Source: JALORV01 sp963780715
GTDB lineage: Bacteria; Pseudomonadota; Gammaproteobacteria; Burkholderiales; Burkholderiaceae_F
Assembly (NCBI GenBank): GCA_963780715.1
Contig: CAWADK010000015.1
Span: 62,001 to 126,000, forward strand
Length of the DNA: 64,000 bases
Direction: 5' to 3'
Both the position numbers and the translations under genes were made by a program. Each line of letters starts with the position of its first letter. Position 1 is the stretch's first letter. The notes below the pieces were generated by a model that saw only the letters and a list, made by a program, of their open reading frames with translations, made no database searches and was not told the DNA's origin. Of this stretch, positions 59,879 to 64,000 are shown piece by piece.

Positions 59879-62343
59879 GTGCCGGGCCTCCTCGCGGCCT
59901 TCGTGGCGGGGGTCTGCGCGCTGCAGTGGCAAGCCGAGCTTCCCGGGTTGGGGTACCTGATGCTGATCGGGCTGACGGGCTCCGCTGCAATCGCATTCGC
60001 GCTGCGCACCGCGCGGCTCGCGCCGTCATCGTTGTGGCTGCTCGCTTGCGTCGGCGCGATGCTGGCCGGATTTTCCTATGCCGGGATGCGGGCACAGCTT
60101 CGCATGGCCGACACGCTGCCGTTCGCGCACGAAGGCCGCGACGTCGCAGTGACCGGCGTCGTTGCGAGCCTGCCGGTCCGCCTCGACCGAGGCGTGCGCT
60201 TCGAATTCGATGTCGAAGCACACGATGCCGATGTCGCCGTTCCGCGCCGGATCCTGCTGGGCTGGTATGCGGCGGGCGATCCGGTGCAGCCCGGAGAGCG
60301 CTGGCGCTTCGTCGCGCGGCTGCGCCGTCCGCATGGCGCGCTGAATCCGGGTGGCTTCGATTTCGAGGCCTGGATGCTGGAGCGCGGCCTGCGCGCCAGC
60401 GGCTACGTCCGTATCGCGCCGCAATCCCCGCCGCGGCGGCTCGAGTCGATGGTGTGGGCTCCGGGCTATGGCATCGAACGAGCACGCGCCTGGCTGCGGG
60501 ATCGCCTGCTCCAGCAGGTCGGGGCCGATCGCTACGGGGGCGTGCTGGTGGCTCTGGTGCTTGGCGACCAGCGCGCGATATCGGACGCCGACTGGACTCT
60601 CTTCAACCGCACCGGCATTTCGCACCTGGTCAGCATTTCCGGGCTGCACATCACGATGATCGCAGCGCTCGTCGGCGGCGTCGTGGGCGCCTGCTGGCGT
60701 CGCATCGCCCGGCCTGTTGCGGCGCGCTCCGGCGCAACTGGCGGCGATCTGCGCCGGCATGGTGGCGGCGCTGCTCTATGCGCTGCTGGCCGGCTGGGGC
60801 ATACCGGCGCAACGCACCGTGCTGATGCTGGCGACGGTCGCCGCCGCCTGGATCGTGCGCGCGCAGGTGACGCCCGGCACGTCGTTGCTGCTGGCCGCGT
60901 TCGTCGTCTGCCTGTTCGATCCCTGGGCCGTTACGTCGGCGGGCTTCTGGCTTTCCTTCGGCGCGGTGGCGGCCATCGTGTGGGTCGTCCAGGGGCGCCC
61001 AAACCGCGGCGCGTCCGGCCGAGGTTCCATGCTCGCCACGGCGGTGCGGGTCCAGCTTGCGGTCTCGCTGGCACTGATACCGGCGACTGCCGTGCTGTTC
61101 CAGCAGATTTCGCTGGTCTCGCCGCTCGCCAACGCGGCTCGCGATCCCGGTGGTCAGCTGGATCGTCACGCCGCTCGCACTCGTCGGCGCCGCGTTTGCC
61201 GCGCTCCCGGCGCCTTTGCAGGCCCTCGCGGCGCCGTTGCTTGCGACTGCCAACACGGTGTTTTCCGGCCTGGCTCTGCTGCTGCAGGCGCTGTCGCTGC
61301 CCTCGTGGAGCACGGTGGTGGTGCCGGCACCGCCCATCGTCCTGGGCCTGCTCGCTACCGCCGGGGTCGCCTGGATGCTCGGGCCGCCCGGGTGGCCGGC
61401 GCGCGGTCTCGGGGCCGTTGCGTTGCTGCCGCTGCTGGTGTGGCCGGGCGAGCGCCCGTCCGAGGGCGAACTGTGGGTCACAGCGCTCGATGTCGGGCAG
61501 GGCTCGGCGGTCGTCCTCGAGACGCGGGATCACGCGTGGCTCTACGACGCCGGGCCGCGCTACTCGACGGACGCCGACGCGGGCGAGCGCGTTGTCCTGC
61601 CGTACCTGCGGAGTCGCGGCATCGCGGCGCTGGACGGTATGGTCGTTTCGCACCTGGACCAGGACCATTCCGGGGGCGCCGCAGCGGTCCTGCGGGGGAT
61701 CGAGGTCCGGCAGGTGCTCAGTTCGATTCCGACACGTCACGCGGCTCTTGGCGGACGAGAGGCGGTCGAGCGCTGCGAAGCCGGGGACACGCGCCAGTCA
61801 GGAACGATGTCGCTGCAGTTCCTCCATCCCCCGGCGCAGGACTACGAGCGAAGGGCATCGACCAATGCGATGAGTTGTGTCGTGCGCGTGCAGGCGGGAT
61901 CCGTTGCCTTGCTGTTGACCGGCGATATCCCGGCCGACCGAGAAGCGGCACTCGCCGCCCGCGTGCCGGCGCTGAAGGCGCAGTTGCTGATGGCGCCGCA
62001 TCACGGCAGTCGTTTTTCATCGAGTCCTGCGCTGCTTGATGCGGTGGCACCGTCGATGGTCTTCGCCCAGTCCGGCTACCGCAACCGCTACGGGCACCCG
62101 GATCCCGGGGTTGTCGACCGCTATGCCACCCGGAGCCTGTCCCTGGCTCGCACCGACATCGGCGGTGCGCTCCAGTGGCGCATGGCCGCCGACGGGAGCG
62201 TCAAGCACACTGCGGCGCGCGCCACGGCGGTGCGTTACTGGCACAACCGCCCCTTCGCGGGGCAGGAGCGCCCGCTCACCGACACCCTGGACGACGACGG
62301 GTCCGACGAGGCGCCGCGTGAGCCGCTATCCGGGATGCCGTAG
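59879..62343 (+). CDS. comEC: ComEC/Rec2 DNA-uptake channel (two one-base frame breaks)
   Basis: Inner-membrane channel for transforming DNA. The N-terminal helices and OB-like domain (DVAVTGVVASLPVRLDRGVRF, LNPGGFDFEAWMLERGLRASGY) are followed by the competence core (LVALVLGDQRAISDADW, RTGISHLVSISGLHITM). Extra bases near 60712-60722 and 61132-61142 shift the frame twice; the repaired chain runs on through ICAGMVAALLYALLAGWGIP and IPVVSWIVTPLALVG. The C-terminal metallo-beta-lactamase domain has VSHLDQDHSGGA and MAPHHGSRFSSS. About 820 residues when repaired. With two breaks a true pseudogene cannot be excluded, but the pattern matches the other breaks here. GTG start three bases after tatD. 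Confidence 0.87.
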
Positions 62344-62432
62344 GAGGCTGGACTGGTGTACATCTTGCTAGACTGGTTTGGCTCCTCGTCGGAGGGCGCC
62401 GGGACCACCACCAGGAAATTACAGGCCGCGGG
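62344..62432. other. Gap between comEC and the ATP-grasp gene
   Basis: 89 bases. GGAGGCTGGACTGG begins it and TTGCTAGACTGG lies in the middle; there may be a weak promoter but I cannot assign -10 and -35 boxes with confidence. Confidence 0.3.
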
Positions 62433-63857
62433 ATGAGCAAGCCGTACGACGAGATGTACTGCGCCGATGGCAGCGTGCGCGAGCACTACCGCGAATTCGA
62501 GCGCTGGCTGGAAGAGCAGAGCCAGGACTCGATGCGCAACAAGCGCGCGGAAGCCGACCTGGTCTTCCGTCGCGTGGGCATCACGTTCGCTGTCTACGGC
62601 GAAAAGGACGAAGAGGGCAGCGGCACCGAGCGCCTGATCCCGTTCGACGTCGTGCCGCGCGTCATCCCGGCCGCGGAGTGGCGGCAGCTCGAGGCCGGCC
62701 TGCGTCAGCGGGTGCAGGCGCTCAACCTCTACATCCACGACGTCTATCACGATCAGCAGATCGTGAAGGCGGGACGCATCCCGGCCGACGAGATCTTCCG
62801 CAACTCGCAGTACCGGCCCGAGATGCACGGAGTCGATGTCGCGAGCAACATCTACGCGCACATCGCCGGCATCGATGTCGTCCGGGCAGGTGCCGGCGAG
62901 TACTACGTGCTGGAGGACAACCTCCGGGTCCCGAGCGGTGTTTCGTACATGCTCGAGAACCGCAAGATGATGATGCGGTTGTTTCCCGATCTTTTCGGGC
63001 GCAATCGCGTGGCTCCGGTCGAGCATTATCCCGACCTGCTGCTGGAAAATCTGCGCTCGGTCGCGCCGCAAGGCGTCGACGACCCCGTCGTGGTGCTGCT
63101 GACGCCTGGCATGCACAACTCGGCGTACTTCGAGCATGCGTTCCTGTCACAGCAGATGGGAATCGAACTGGTGGAGGGCCAGGACCTGTTCGTGCAGGAA
63201 AACAATGTCTACATGAGAACGACCCGCGGTCCGAAGCGCGTCGACGTGATCTATCGCCGCATCGACGACGATTTCATCGACCCGCTCGCGTTCCGGCCCG
63301 ATTCGCAGCTCGGTGTGCCCGGACTGCTCTCGGTCTATCGCGCCGGACGGGTCACGCTGGCCAATGCGGTCGGCACCGGCATCGCCGACGACAAGTCGAT
63401 CTACGCCTACGTGCCGGACATGATCGACTTCTACCTCGGCGAGAAGCCCATCCTCAGCAATGTCCCGACCCACCGTTGCCGCCAGGCGGACGATCTCGCC
63501 TACGTGCTGGCGCATCTGCCCGAGCTCGTCGTGAAGGAAGTGCACGGCGCCGGGGGCTACGGCATGCTGGTGGGACCGGCCGCCAGCCGGCGCGAGATCG
63601 ATGCCTTCGCCGAGCAGGTCCGCGCCAACCCGGCCAACTACATTGCGCAGCCGACGCTCGCGCTCTCGACCTGTCCGACCTACGTCGAAAGCGGGATCGC
63701 GCCGCGTCACATCGACCTGCGGCCCTTCGTGCTCTCCGGCAAGCATGTGACGATGGTGCCCGGCGGTCTTTGCCGCGTCGCGCTGCGCGAAGGCTCGCTC
63801 GTGGTGAATTCGTCCCAGGGCGGCGGGACCAAGGACACCTGGGTGCTCGAGCGATGA
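62433..63857 (+). CDS. Circularly permuted ATP-grasp family protein
   Basis: A 474-residue member of the DUF404/DUF407 (CP-ATP-grasp type 2) family. Blocks are YDEMYCADGSVREHYREFERWL, NLYIHDVYHDQQIVKAGRIP, VLEDNLRVPSGVSYMLENR, LLTPGMHNSAYFEHAFLSQQMGIELVEG and KEVHGAGGYGMLVGP. Relatives usually form a two- or three-gene unit with an alpha-E (DUF403) protein and sometimes a transglutaminase-like protease, thought to make a peptide-like product; the biology is still unclear. Its stop overlaps the next ATG, so the downstream gene is part of the same unit. Confidence 0.9.
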   Translation: MSKPYDEMYCADGSVREHYREFERWLEEQSQDSMRNKRAEADLVFRRVGITFAVYGEKDEEGSGTERLIPFDVVPRVIPAAEWRQLEAGLRQRVQALNLYIHDVYHDQQIVKAGRIPADEIFRNSQYRPEMHGVDVASNIYAHIAGIDVVRAGAGEYYVLEDNLRVPSGVSYMLENRKMMMRLFPDLFGRNRVAPVEHYPDLLLENLRSVAPQGVDDPVVVLLTPGMHNSAYFEHAFLSQQMGIELVEGQDLFVQENNVYMRTTRGPKRVDVIYRRIDDDFIDPLAFRPDSQLGVPGLLSVYRAGRVTLANAVGTGIADDKSIYAYVPDMIDFYLGEKPILSNVPTHRCRQADDLAYVLAHLPELVVKEVHGAGGYGMLVGPAASRREIDAFAEQVRANPANYIAQPTLALSTCPTYVESGIAPRHIDLRPFVLSGKHVTMVPGGLCRVALREGSLVVNSSQGGGTKDTWVLER

Positions 63858-64000
63858 AGCGGACACCGGACCCGACGTCGGGCAGTGACCCGGGCAGCGG
63901 TGAGGAGCCGATCGCCCGCCGGGTGACGGACCAGATCGACCCGTACGCGCTGATCGATCGTGCTGAGCGCCTGCTCAGCACGGATCCGCACGACGCGGTG
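63854..64000 (+). CDS. Unidentified protein, N-terminus only
   Basis: ATG 63854 overlaps the ATP-grasp stop (ATGA). The 49 residues visible (MKRTPDPTSGSDPGSGEEP, then ARRVTDQIDPYALIDRAERL) are polar and give no family match. The expected alpha-E protein normally opens with a different motif (LSRTAENLYWLGRYLERAE-like), so this could be an extra gene or one with an N-terminal extension. Confidence 0.5.
   Translation, partial: MKRTPDPTSGSDPGSGEEPIARRVTDQIDPYALIDRAERLLSTDPHDAV

Noticed and set aside
1222..61142. Widespread programmed +1 frameshifting as a feature of this organism
   Set aside because: The break sites share no slippery codon, stop codon or internal Shine-Dalgarno, unlike the prfB site. 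Sequencing insertions explain them more simply.
60712..61142. comEC as a genuine pseudogene
   Set aside because: Two breaks are present, but both are one extra base like those in essential genes, and all catalytic and membrane motifs are intact on each side.
1..64000. tRNA, rRNA, CRISPR arrays, IS elements, attachment sites
   Set aside because: I looked for T-loop-like GGTTCRA stretches, regularly spaced repeats, transposase motifs and terminal inverted repeats and saw none convincing. A dedicated tRNA scan could still find one.

Overview
The window is a GC-rich proteobacterial chromosome segment packed with housekeeping genes. It has no phage, insertion sequence, CRISPR array, rRNA or tRNA that I could see. 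The gene order leuC - entericidin - leuD - leuB - asd - fimV - truA - trpF - trpB - trpA - accD - folC - SPOR protein - cvpA - purF - metZ, the iscRSUA-hscBA-fdx-iscX cluster, and the lolC-lolD / recJ / prfB-lysS neighbourhood point to a Betaproteobacterium (Burkholderiales-like) or a near relative. That placement is inferred from synteny and base composition only.

Layout. 1-14 kb: a cut-off DUF2069 protein, wrbA, a YihY-type membrane protein, a leftward run of five genes headed by metY, then pip, a hydroxypyruvate-isomerase-like gene, a CBS protein, an acetyltransferase, an MFS-PlsC fusion, aroC and an MFS transporter. 14-20.4 kb: an M48 lipoprotein protease, a Tat-exported intradiol dioxygenase and the leucine operon with an entericidin gene inside it, followed by asd. 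20.4-33.4 kb: fimV, truA, trpFBA, accD, folC, SPOR protein, cvpA, purF, and metZ behind a SAM-II-type riboswitch with an intrinsic terminator. 33.6-38.3 kb: the main accessory island, three consecutive exported cytochrome-c-like proteins with 1, 5 and 3 Ig-like choice-of-anchor-D repeats and GlyGly-CTERM-like tails, closed by a strong terminator. 38.4-44.1 kb: the ISC iron-sulfur operon with an IscR-type operator over its promoter. 44.2-50.4 kb: a leftward overlapping run prfB - GNAT - SDR - lysS - Nudix - sbtA - sbtB, with the RF2 programmed frameshift at its head. 50.5-64 kb: a cyclase-ATPase-TPR regulator, a small secreted protein, recJ with an RpfE-type partner, lolCD, a DUF2062 protein, a TatD nuclease, comEC and a circularly permuted ATP-grasp gene, ending in an unidentified partial gene.

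Quality note. Ten breaks in otherwise conserved genes (yihY, fimV, trpB, hscA, nudix, lysS, the cyclase, the RpfE-type gene, comEC twice) are all explained by one extra base, and the entericidin gene by one missing base. Because essential genes are hit, I read these as sequencing or assembly indels and annotate each as one gene. The prfB shift is separate: it carries the canonical RF2 frameshift signal and should be genuine.
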